6,258 nucleotides of DNA, taken from NCBI GenBank assembly GCA_030591285.1, contig JAUVBH010000101.1, positions 1 through 6,258 on the forward strand. Direction: 5' to 3'. The translations under genes were made by a program, and so were the position numbers. The DNA is from Thermoplasmatota archaeon. Lineage in GTDB: Archaea > Thermoplasmatota > Penumbrarchaeia > Penumbrarchaeales > Penumbrarchaeaceae. Below, in pieces: positions 1-6,157 of the stretch; within the stretch, counting starts at the first letter, position 1, and the number at the start of each line of letters is the position of its first letter. Below the pieces are notes generated by a model. The model was not told the DNA's origin, did not search any database, and worked only from the letters and a program-made list of their open reading frames with translations.

Positions 1-1
1 C

Positions 2-424
2 TACGGTGATCATGGAGCAGAGATGGGCTACACTATAGCCGCCGCCTTCCTTGCAGAGGTGGTTCTAACCTTCATTTTCTTACTAGTGATATTTGGTTCC
101 ACATCAGATAAAGCACCAAAAGGATTTGCAGGTATCTCGATCGGACTCTCCCTAGTATTCATACACCTGGTCGGAATTCCAATAACAGGTACATCGGTAA
201 ATCCGGCTAGAAGCATCGGACCAGCACTTTTCGTTCAGGGTGACGCCCTGAATGAATTATGGCTATTCCTTGTTGCACCCATAATAGGTGGATTGATCGC
301 TGCCTTTGTTTGGAAAATGTTCCTACAGGAGCGAACACAAGTAGTGGAGGAAGTGGAAGAAGAACCTCCAAGAAGAAGGGGAAGACATTACGAGGATCGA
401 AGACCTGTGGGCAGATACAGATAA
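2..424 (+). CDS. AqpZ-like aquaporin (MIP family), C-terminal part only
   Basis: This is the C-terminal part of a MIP-family membrane channel, probably a water channel. The reading frame is open to the left edge from base 2, so the N-terminal half with the first NPA loop lies outside the window, and the Met codon at 23 is internal. Visible are three hydrophobic segments (counting from that Met, about 4-24, 36-56 and 79-99) and the second pore loop SVNPARSIGPALF with NPA at 60-62. From family knowledge, three of the four residues that line the water-selective filter of E. coli AqpZ have matches here: His48 in FIHL, Thr57, and Arg63 just after NPA. The fourth residue is outside the window. This points to water rather than glycerol transport. 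The tail after residue 103 is odd: an acidic run (VEEVEEE) followed by an Arg-rich stretch (PPRRRGRHYEDRRP), presumably cytoplasmic. The gene lies upstream of a separate promoter, so it is probably not co-transcribed with its right neighbour. Family assignment is very secure; substrate is inferred. Confidence 0.93.
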   Translation, partial: YGDHGAEMGYTIAAAFLAEVVLTFIFLLVIFGSTSDKAPKGFAGISIGLSLVFIHLVGIPITGTSVNPARSIGPALFVQGDALNELWLFLVAPIIGGLIAAFVWKMFLQERTQVVEEVEEEPPRRRGRHYEDRRPVGRYR

Positions 425-472
425 GATCGAAATCCGCAACATTCCCGAGGAAAGACCTCCCTCATTCAGGGG

Positions 473-481
473 ATATAAATA
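473..481 (+). promoter_or_regulatory. Probable archaeal TATA box for the membrane-protein gene
   Basis: ATATAAATA lies in the 100-bp spacer between two plus-strand genes. Archaeal TATA boxes usually sit about 25 bases before transcription start, which would put the start near 500 and leave a short leader containing the GAGG site before the ATG at 525. The surroundings are AT-rich only from here to about 495. No clear purine-rich BRE can be read upstream. The assignment is by sequence resemblance and spacing only. Confidence 0.5.
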
Positions 482-512
482 GCAATAATAAATTGTGGTT
501 GATAAGGGAAAA

Positions 513-516
513 GAGG
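513..516 (+). promoter_or_regulatory. Ribosome binding site deciding the ATG start at 525
   Basis: GAGG stands 8 bases before the ATG at 525. The alternative in-frame GTG at 495 has only AT-rich sequence in front of it and lies at or before the predicted transcription start, so this site favours the shorter protein. Confidence 0.55.
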
Positions 517-524
517 ACGATAAG

Positions 525-1064
525 ATGGAAGGAAGTGACTTCGATTTCTACAGCAGCAACAGGCCAGATCCTGAGGATTTCCCAACATATGAGCAAAGGC
601 AGCCAGAGGTTCCGGCCGAACCAAAGATAGAGAAAGAACCTCCCAAGTCTTTCTGGCAGACCTACAAGGTATTCCTGATAACGGGTGGTGTCTGCGTCAT
701 GATCCTGTTGGGAGTAATGATGTTGGCATTGATAGGTCCGATCTTCAACAAGGTTGACCTGGAGATCAACATCAGTGAAGGTGGAATGAGGTCCGGAAGT
801 ACATTATTTGTAGATACCGACAACATTGAATTCAGGGTGAAGAATGCAGGTTCAGAGACCGCAGAGGGAGAAAAGATCACCCTGAAGATCTCAGGGGACA
901 ATATTGTCGATAAGACCATTCAATGGTCATCAGGAGATATTGAGTCTGGAAAAGGCAAGATCATGATCATAAGTGTGGATATTGAGAATCCTTCAACAGA
1001 GTTCGAACTGAAGATAAGCGTTTATTACGATGGGGATTTCCAGGGTCAAGATCAGATACCCTGA
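525..1064 (+). CDS. Single-pass membrane protein with outer beta-sandwich-like domain, function unknown
   Basis: I do not recognise this 179-aa protein as a named family. The first 48 residues are polar and rich in Pro, Glu and Gln, likely a disordered cytoplasmic segment. Residues about 49-73 form one strongly hydrophobic helix containing GGVCVMILLGVMMLAL. Residues 77-179 alternate hydrophobic and polar positions with an IEFRVKNAGS motif, which resembles CARDB or other Ig-like adhesion and scaffold domains common on archaeal cell surfaces. The sequence lacks cysteine in the outer domain and lacks any visible catalytic motif. An N-in, C-out anchored protein is inferred, and no cleavage site is evident. 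The start was placed at ATG 525 because of the GAGG site; a GTG at 495 would add ten residues. A TATA-like box at 473 suggests its own promoter. The stop codon lies inside the 3' end of the convergent pgi gene. It could be a surface scaffold or a subunit of a secretion or pilus-like apparatus, but nothing here decides that. Confidence 0.8.
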   Translation: MEGSDFDFYSSNRPDPEDFPTYEQRQPEVPAEPKIEKEPPKSFWQTYKVFLITGGVCVMILLGVMMLALIGPIFNKVDLEINISEGGMRSGSTLFVDTDNIEFRVKNAGSETAEGEKITLKISGDNIVDKTIQWSSGDIESGKGKIMIISVDIENPSTEFELKISVYYDGDFQGQDQIP

Positions 1065-2236
1065 TCCTGCCGATATTTCAGAGCGATCTCCTTGGCCTTC
1101 TCAACAGCAGGTTGATCAAAGGGTTCGACCCTCCTCATAACTGCGAAGTAGTATGCAAGATACTGCATCATCCCAACATAGAAACCAATGGACCTTTCAC
1201 TCTCATCCTTCATGGTGATGGACGCCCATGGTGCTTCGATCTCATCCATGGATCCCATTACTCCTCTTGCCTCTGACATCGTGGCTTTCTTGAAAGAATA
1301 TGGACCCATCTCTGACATCGGGACTCCTTTGTATTCAACTTCTATCCCAGGCCAGGATATCTCCTCGCCCTCTTCTCCGTCCACCAGGACAAATAAAGAT
1401 GCAATATCTTCTGGACCGTCAAGGACCCTTTGATTCGTATGATGCTGACATTCCGGGCCCTCATAGGCAAGAAGGGTCAATCCTTTCCTTCCCTTGCTCA
1501 GTGTCTCATGGAACAGTTGTGTCACAAGATCGTTGAATGCTGAGTATGCCTTGGAATAGACCGGCAAGAAAATAGTTCTCTTTCCCAGTCTCTCGATCAG
1601 ATAGAACGCACCTGATAGGTTTACGGTATTCTCCTCATCCATGGCGGCCTTATATGCTTCTTTCATCCCTTCAACGAATCCTTTCACATCGATCCCAAGG
1701 ACCATGGCCGGAAGCAAAGCAGAAGCAGTTCCACCGGAGAACCTTCCTCCAACATTATCGGGAACATCGACTATATTCCACCCCTTTTTCTTGGCTATTT
1801 TCCTCAAGGTCCCATATCCCTTCTGCGTTACTGCAGTGGTGGGAAAACCATCGAACAAGGATAGTATCTCCAGGACCGTCAAAGTATTTCCAGACTTGGA
1901 AACTGCGATCACGTGGGTGTCTTCGGGTTTGCAGTGTGCTTTGACCATTGCAACATGGACAGGATCCACGGAATCCAACAGGAAAAAATTCTTCTGATGA
2001 TGAACCTTCCTGCCCACGGATCCTATCAATCCCTTGAAAGTAGTAATTGATCCACCGTGGCCAATGATGACGATGTTGTCCGCTCCTTTGATCTTTTCAG
2101 AAGCTTCCTTGATACTTTCCAGGTCGGCCTCGTATGAAGCAAATGCAGGTACATCCGCCCCCAGGGTCTCGGCTATCAACTGGTCTATGAGATCAAGATC
2201 CGGATGCCCCAGATGTTCAATATCCACTTTGATCAA
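1052..2236 (-). CDS. pgi: Glucose-6-phosphate isomerase (PGI/SIS superfamily)
   Basis: This cytosolic enzyme should interconvert glucose 6-phosphate and fructose 6-phosphate in sugar breakdown or gluconeogenesis. The 394 residues carry the family marks in order: GHGGS at 59-63 and SKSGNT at 113-118 for phosphate-sugar binding, the first PGI signature around VGGRFSGG (162-169), HETLSKGRKG at 243-252 with Glu244 as the likely catalytic glutamate, QHHTNQ at 264-269 supplying the conserved His, and FDQPAVEKAK at 373-382 ending in the conserved active-site Lys382. The length is close to the roughly 400-aa form known from Methanocaldococcus and much shorter than the 550-aa E. coli enzyme. All the key residues of an isomerase are present, so a plain sugar-binding SIS protein is unlikely. 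The start is TTG at 2236-2234, supported by GGTGAT three bases before it; a GTG three codons further in is the alternative. It ends the putative operon, and its stop overlaps the end of the convergent membrane-protein gene. Confidence 0.93.
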   Translation of the reverse strand: MIKVDIEHLGHPDLDLIDQLIAETLGADVPAFASYEADLESIKEASEKIKGADNIVIIGHGGSITTFKGLIGSVGRKVHHQKNFFLLDSVDPVHVAMVKAHCKPEDTHVIAVSKSGNTLTVLEILSLFDGFPTTAVTQKGYGTLRKIAKKKGWNIVDVPDNVGGRFSGGTASALLPAMVLGIDVKGFVEGMKEAYKAAMDEENTVNLSGAFYLIERLGKRTIFLPVYSKAYSAFNDLVTQLFHETLSKGRKGLTLLAYEGPECQHHTNQRVLDGPEDIASLFVLVDGEEGEEISWPGIEVEYKGVPMSEMGPYSFKKATMSEARGVMGSMDEIEAPWASITMKDESERSIGFYVGMMQYLAYYFAVMRRVEPFDQPAVEKAKEIALKYRQDQGI

Positions 2237-2239
2237 AAT

Positions 2240-2245
2240 ATCACC
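2240..2245 (-). promoter_or_regulatory. Ribosome binding site for pgi, overlapping the previous stop codon
   Basis: On the minus strand GGTGAT, an exact match to part of the archaeal Shine-Dalgarno sequence GGAGGTGAT, contains the TGA stop of the zinc-finger gene and ends three bases before the TTG start. It supports TTG rather than GTG and suggests reinitiation by ribosomes finishing the upstream gene. Confidence 0.65.
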
Positions 2246-2423
2246 CCATCACGCCGCCGGGCTTTCCAGGTCCTTCCGATCTGTTTGGACCTTTTTTGTT
2301 GGGATTGCAATTCATACAGGCGAATCCCTTGTCATCCAAATGCTGCTTGCAGGCAGGCTTACTGCACAATAGACATGTCCTGAACGCGGGTTTTCCACAA
2401 ATGTGGCAGGTTCCAGCCATCAT
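2241..2423 (-). CDS. Small cross-brace-type zinc-finger protein
   Basis: This 60-aa protein has eight regularly spaced zinc ligands: C6-x2-C9, C17-x2-C20, C25-x2-H28 and C36-x2-C39. That is enough for two zinc ions, probably interleaved as in HIT-type or B-box fingers, whose first six ligands have nearly the same spacing. The last 20 residues are rich in Gly, Pro and Lys (for example KKGPNRSEGPGKPGG) and are probably disordered. There is no enzyme domain, so a protein- or nucleic-acid-binding adaptor role is plausible but unproven. Translation most likely starts at the first of two adjacent ATG codons, which has GGAGG seven bases upstream and overlaps the ThyX-like gene's stop by four bases. 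The overlap and strong site argue that the small gene is real despite its size. I do not know the partner; the neighbours suggest but do not show a link to the ThyX-like protein. Confidence 0.85.
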   Translation of the reverse strand: MMAGTCHICGKPAFRTCLLCSKPACKQHLDDKGFACMNCNPNKKGPNRSEGPGKPGGVMG

Positions 2424-3880
2424 GATAGTTCCTCCTCTTCATATGCGGCTTCACAGCCTAATATCCTTCTCTGCCCTTCATCAAATCCATCTTTGCCGCA
2501 GAGCATGGATGTCACCATCGGGAAATGCTTCTTCATCTCTCCAACCATCATATCCGATATCCTTCTGATCTCATCCTGGGCATGATGATCGGATCTCAAA
2601 CGAACAAAATGGTACAATTCCCTCATATTGGTCTTGAATATTACCTTGCGTTTGTGTCCGTTGGTGAGCACATACTGGGCAACCTCGGGACCGAATTCTT
2701 CCCTGATCTGGTAATACAATTCCCTGCTCCTCTTCATCAACTCCCAGTAGGTCATCAGGAGGCCTTTATCCTCCATGAAAACGTCCGGTGTCTCCCAGAA
2801 ACCTGGATCATATCTCTGCGAAAGCAAGGTTGCCATCCTGTGCCTCTTCAATTGAGCAAATCCGGAAGCTGAAATATCAAAATCGAATGTTAGCTCCATC
2901 ATCTCGAAAGCTCTAGGAAGTGATGCATGTACGGGATAGTTCTTGAAGACCGGCAGCAGAATGTCCAACAGCTGATCATCGGTCATGTTCCTTGCCATAC
3001 ATCTGGCTTCATCAAGGGACATGTCCGAGTTCTCGAAGATCAGACCTGCAACGACCTCTGACTCCGGATCGTCACTTGGTGTGGGCAGCTCGGAACAGAC
3101 CGCACTCTCGCTGGTATTGATACTTATCTCCCTTTTCCCATCCTCGTTCAATCTGAACTTTGCCATCCCTTCAAGCATCTTGGATATCTCGTCCTTTGTC
3201 TGTTGAACATGGAAATTCCCCTCCACGTATTTGATCAAGGATGGAGCCAGAGATCCTGTTGCTTCCAGAAGTCCCTTGGCGAATTCCTGGACCTCCAACA
3301 ATGGGTGGGCCATCCCCTGGGAGATTATGTACTCTGTCTCCCTTGCATTGATGGTCAATCCGATGTCTGTAGGGCATGTCAGGCCGAGAATGTACCTGGC
3401 CTGTTCCAGTAGCTTGTCCCCGAACTTCTCCTTTAGGACTTCATTGGAAACGGTATCATTGTAAAGCTGGAACTTTGCTTCTTCGAGATCCTTTACCTTG
3501 CTGCCAAGATCGGACCCGGCAATTTCCTTGGGGATCACGAAGGTCTTGTCCCCGAAGAACACATACCTCTGGGACCTCTCTGTAAAGGATGCCAGCCGAT
3601 GTCTTTCTATGAATTCCACAAGAAGGCGGGATGCATCCTCGATATCGATATTGAACACAGCGTGCTCAGCTACCGACGAGTGCCCCATCTTGTAGATTAT
3701 GTTCTCATTGGACTTCCTGGCCTTCTCAACCTCGTTTACCGACATATCCCTCAAAGCTGGAATTGTCTTGGGGCTATGAGATATCCTCGCATACGCTGCG
3801 GATATGGTTTCCGGTGTTGCCGCCTTATCATCCTTCCAGAAGCGTCTGTCCATTGTCGCTCCGGCAATTGTTACCTTCAT
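2420..3880 (-). CDS. thyX: Tandem-domain ThyX-like protein (flavin-dependent thymidylate synthase family)
   Basis: ThyX enzymes methylate dUMP to dTMP using methylenetetrahydrofolate and FAD, normally as homotetramers of about 220-250-aa subunits. This chain of 486 aa is twice that and contains two ThyX domains. Domain 1 (about 1-225) has HSSVAEH at 67-73, the signature RHRLASFTERSQRY at 93-106, ARYILG at 161-166 and INARE at 177-181. Domain 2 (about 258-486) has HASLPRAF at 318-325, a signature shortened by two residues (RHRMATLLSQRY, 346-357), NMREL at 418-422 and LRSDHHAQDEIR at 428-439. Aligned by eye to Thermotoga ThyX, domain 1 keeps equivalents of Glu86, Ser88, Arg90 and Arg147 but lacks Gln75, Arg174 and His178. 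Domain 2 keeps Gln75, Arg78, Arg174 and His178 but lacks Glu86 and Arg147. A single composite active site per pair is therefore possible; a changed or lost activity is the alternative. The start has GGAGG seven bases upstream and overlaps the mutS stop. Family is secure; function as a thymidylate synthase is only likely. Confidence 0.88.
   Translation of the reverse strand: MKVTIAGATMDRRFWKDDKAATPETISAAYARISHSPKTIPALRDMSVNEVEKARKSNENIIYKMGHSSVAEHAVFNIDIEDASRLLVEFIERHRLASFTERSQRYVFFGDKTFVIPKEIAGSDLGSKVKDLEEAKFQLYNDTVSNEVLKEKFGDKLLEQARYILGLTCPTDIGLTINARETEYIISQGMAHPLLEVQEFAKGLLEATGSLAPSLIKYVEGNFHVQQTKDEISKMLEGMAKFRLNEDGKREISINTSESAVCSELPTPSDDPESEVVAGLIFENSDMSLDEARCMARNMTDDQLLDILLPVFKNYPVHASLPRAFEMMELTFDFDISASGFAQLKRHRMATLLSQRYDPGFWETPDVFMEDKGLLMTYWELMKRSRELYYQIREEFGPEVAQYVLTNGHKRKVIFKTNMRELYHFVRLRSDHHAQDEIRRISDMMVGEMKKHFPMVTSMLCGKDGFDEGQRRILGCEAAYEEEELS
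2431..2435 (-). promoter_or_regulatory. Ribosome binding site for the zinc-finger gene
   Basis: On the minus strand GAGGAGG runs into the start region, with GGAGG at 2435-2431 and seven bases to the ATG at 2423. It lies within the Glu-rich last codons of the ThyX-like gene (EEEELS). Confidence 0.7.
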
Positions 3881-6153
3881 TGCTGGTCCTCCATTCTCTT
3901 CTTCAGTTTGTATATTGCCTCAAGGGCATCCATCGGGGTCATGTTATTGGGATCCATGGACCTGATATCATCGATCATCGGATCCTCTTCAGGACCCGCT
4001 AGCATCTCTTCAGTTGGGAAAAGCACCATTTGAACTCCACTTTTTCCCACTCTTTCCTCAACAGGTTCAGATACCTTTCCGGAAACAAGAGCTTGAGCCT
4101 TACCGTTGAGAACATCTTCCTTCTCGATCTTGCTTAATATTTCCCTTGCCCGATCAACCACTTCCGGGGGGATCCCGGCTAGATCAGCTACTTCAACACC
4201 ATATGACCTGGAAGCAGGTCCCGATCTTACCTTTCTCAAAAAGGTAATTCCCTTCTCATCTTCTTTCACGGCCATGGAATAGTTGACAACCCCGTCCAGG
4301 GTTCCCTCGAGACCGGTGAGATGATGATAATGGGTTGCGAATATGGTATTTCCCCCTATCTTGTCCTTATCGGAGATGAACTCCGTGACAGCCCAGGCAA
4401 TTGAAAGACCGTCGAATGTTGAGGTGCCTCTTCCAATCTCGTCAAGAAGTATCAACGATCTGTTTGTAGCAGAGTTCAGGATGTTTGCAAGTTCAAGCAT
4501 CTCCACCATGAAGGTCGATTGACCCCTTGACAGATCATCTGAGGCTCCAACCCTTGTGAATATCCTGTCCACAATTCCAATGCTTGCCTTATCTGCTGGA
4601 ACAAATGATCCCATCTGGGCCATGATAGCTATCAAAGCTACCTGTCTCATGTAGGTCGATTTTCCTGCCATGTTGGGTCCTGTGAGTATCATGAACCTGT
4701 TTTCGTTCCCATCAAGATGTAGGTCGTTTGGAACGAAACCCCATTCCACCTTATCCTCAATAACAGGGTGTCTGGCCCTTTTCATCGAAATTTCCCTGGA
4801 AGGGTTCAGGGTAGGTCTTTTGTAGTTCCTCTTGGAAGCTACCTCTGCCAGGTCGTTGAGGACATCCAGCGTTGCGATCGCAGATGCAGTCTCCTGTATC
4901 TCTTCTCTTTTTTCCAGAACTTCCTCTACTATCCCCTCGAAGAGCTGGAGTTCCATTTCAGACATCCTCTCCTGGGAGTTCAGGATGATGGACTCCTTCT
5001 CCTTCAATTCTGGAGTGATGTAACGTTCAGCATTTACCAGGGTCTGTTTTCTCATATAATCGTCAGGGACCAGGTGGATGTTGGAACTTGTAACCTCGAT
5101 ATAGTATCCAAATACGTTGTTGTGTTTGACCTTGAGCGATCTGATTCCGGTCCTTTTCTTCTCGGTCGCCTCGAAATTCCTGAGCCACTGCTTCGAATCC
5201 CTTGCAGCAGAGGAGATCTCATCCAACTCACTGTTATAATTCGGTTTGATGACTCCTCCGTCCTTGATAGAAAGCGGAGGCTCTTCCATTATGGTGCGGT
5301 CGATCAATTCCACAACTGATGAAAGGTCAGAGATCGTACCTGCGATCCCTTTCAAAGCTTCACATTTCGATACGGTCTCTGAATCATCAAGGACCACCTG
5401 GAGGTCAGCTGAAGCTTCAAGGGAGTTCTTCAGGGAGATCATATCCCTGCCATTTGCCCTCTTCAGGGTCAACCTCATTACCAGACGTTCCAGGTCCGAT
5501 ATCCTCTTGAGATCATCCTTGATATCCGACCTAAGGAACAGGTCATTGAAAAGAGCTTCAACTCCATCGGACCGATCGTTGATGGCCTTGATGTCCATCA
5601 GAGGATGCTGCATCCAGTTCCGAAGAAGTCTGGAGCCCATTGAGGTCCTTGTATGGTCCAGGACCTCAAGGAGGGTGCCCTTTGCCGACCCATCCCTGAC
5701 AGATCGTAGGACCTCAAGATTTCGAAGGGTTGTGGAATCCAGGACCATGAACTCATTCCCGGAATAGGTCCTGATCCTGCCAATGTGGCCCAGGTCACAC
5801 ATCTGGTTCTCCCTTGCATAGGAGAGGACAGCTCCAGCACAGCTCCTTCCAAGGTTCATGTCGGTCATTCCCAAACCCTGAAGATCAAGGACCTTGAACT
5901 GCTCCTTCAGTACGTTATCGGCATAAGTCTCAAGGAAATGATGATCGGGGAATGGAGTAATGGCAACAGCTTCACCCATCTGAAGCCTCAGTTCGCCGAT
6001 GAAATCCTTCTTATCAGAAAGTGACTTGGGAATGATCAATTCAGCAGGATTGAACTTCAACAGTTCCGAGATCAGACTCCCAAATGGTGCATCATCGGAT
6101 ATCTCCGTTGCAAAGAAATCCCCTGTTGAGATGTCAATATGTGCCAGACCATA
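3877..6153 (-). CDS. mutS: DNA mismatch repair protein MutS, lacking its N-terminal mismatch-recognition domain in this window
   Basis: MutS finds base mismatches and, driven by ATP, starts their repair with MutL. The visible 758 codons, numbered from the Tyr codon at 6153, begin inside the connector domain at YGLAHIDISTG. They continue through the core (DLGHIGRIRTYSG near 120-132), the lever and clamp region (VFGYYIEVTSSN near 347-358), and the ATPase: Walker A TGPNMAGKST at 491-500, Walker B LILLDEIGRG at 567-576, and His608 in FATHYHH. Next come the dimer helix-turn-helix region (GPASRSYGVEVADLAGIP from 645) and the C-terminal MTPMDALEAIYKLKK. The missing part, about 120 residues, would hold the Phe-x-Glu mismatch-reading domain; adding it gives the usual length of about 880. 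In the same frame a TAA at 6156-6154 directly precedes the first homologous codon, so no proper start exists here. A TTG at 6060 could start a shorter protein but lies 31 codons inside the homology. The 3' end overlaps the ThyX-like gene by four bases. Family is certain; whether the gene is broken or only mis-joined is open. Confidence 0.92.
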   Translation of the reverse strand, partial: YGLAHIDISTGDFFATEISDDAPFGSLISELLKFNPAELIIPKSLSDKKDFIGELRLQMGEAVAITPFPDHHFLETYADNVLKEQFKVLDLQGLGMTDMNLGRSCAGAVLSYARENQMCDLGHIGRIRTYSGNEFMVLDSTTLRNLEVLRSVRDGSAKGTLLEVLDHTRTSMGSRLLRNWMQHPLMDIKAINDRSDGVEALFNDLFLRSDIKDDLKRISDLERLVMRLTLKRANGRDMISLKNSLEASADLQVVLDDSETVSKCEALKGIAGTISDLSSVVELIDRTIMEEPPLSIKDGGVIKPNYNSELDEISSAARDSKQWLRNFEATEKKRTGIRSLKVKHNNVFGYYIEVTSSNIHLVPDDYMRKQTLVNAERYITPELKEKESIILNSQERMSEMELQLFEGIVEEVLEKREEIQETASAIATLDVLNDLAEVASKRNYKRPTLNPSREISMKRARHPVIEDKVEWGFVPNDLHLDGNENRFMILTGPNMAGKSTYMRQVALIAIMAQMGSFVPADKASIGIVDRIFTRVGASDDLSRGQSTFMVEMLELANILNSATNRSLILLDEIGRGTSTFDGLSIAWAVTEFISDKDKIGGNTIFATHYHHLTGLEGTLDGVVNYSMAVKEDEKGITFLRKVRSGPASRSYGVEVADLAGIPPEVVDRAREILSKIEKEDVLNGKAQALVSGKVSEPVEERVGKSGVQMVLFPTEEMLAGPEEDPMIDDIRSMDPNNMTPMDALEAIYKLKKRMEDQQ
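3888..3892 (-). promoter_or_regulatory. Ribosome binding site for the ThyX-like gene
   Basis: GGAGG on the minus strand lies seven bases before the ATG at 3880, inside the last codons of mutS. It selects this ATG over the internal Met10 and fits coupled translation across the ATGA overlap. Confidence 0.7.
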
Positions 6154-6157
6154 TTAT
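6151..6157. other. Abrupt junction: mutS homology ends, AT-rich unrelated DNA begins
   Basis: To the left, the minus strand reads clean MutS connector sequence. To the right it meets an in-frame TAA and nothing MutS-like in any minus-strand frame. By direct count, GC falls from 28 of 60 bases (6061-6120) to 34 of 105 bases (6154-6258). The coding signal also switches strand. No inverted repeat, target duplication or tRNA end is visible at the join. An assembly or cloning chimera is the plainest explanation; insertion or rearrangement in the genome is possible. Confidence 0.7.

Larger units (their letters stand above)
1052..6153 (-). other. Putative four-gene operon mutS - tandem thyX - zinc finger - pgi
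   Basis: All four minus-strand genes follow each other with almost no spacing. mutS and the ThyX-like gene overlap by four bases (ATGA at 3877-3880). The ThyX-like gene and the zinc-finger gene overlap the same way (2420-2423). Four bases separate the zinc-finger gene from pgi. Each downstream start has a clear Shine-Dalgarno site inside the preceding gene. There is no room for internal promoters outside coding sequence, so one transcript with coupled translation is the simplest reading. The promoter would lie beyond the right edge, past the break in mutS. Confidence 0.75.

Noticed and set aside
447..459. Small inverted repeat GAGG-AAAGA-CCTC after the aquaporin stop, as a terminator
   Set aside because: Only four base pairs with no T-run after it; archaeal termination would need a T-rich stretch.
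495..524. GTG start for the membrane protein adding ten residues
   Set aside because: There is no ribosome site before it and it sits at or before the expected transcription start; ATG 525 has GAGG at good spacing.
259..630. Plus-strand frame spanning the end of the aquaporin, the promoter spacer and the start of the membrane protein
   Set aside because: It crosses two real genes in another frame and its product is basic, Ser/Arg-rich and featureless.
3599..4033. Plus-strand open frame across the mutS/ThyX-like junction
   Set aside because: Both underlying minus-strand genes are secure; the frame has no motif and no start signal.
4768..5319. Open frame of 183 codons on the plus strand inside mutS
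   Set aside because: Antisense to the MutS core and clamp coding sequence, without ribosome site or recognisable motif.
5246..5767. Long open frame (173 codons) on the plus strand inside mutS
   Set aside because: It is an antisense shadow of a strongly conserved MutS region; its translation is Ser/Arg-rich low-information sequence with no domain.
3877..6060. MutS starting at the TTG codon at 6060, giving 727 aa
   Set aside because: In-frame MutS connector homology (YGLAHIDISTG and the following 20 codons) continues upstream to 6153, so this TTG is internal to the family alignment.
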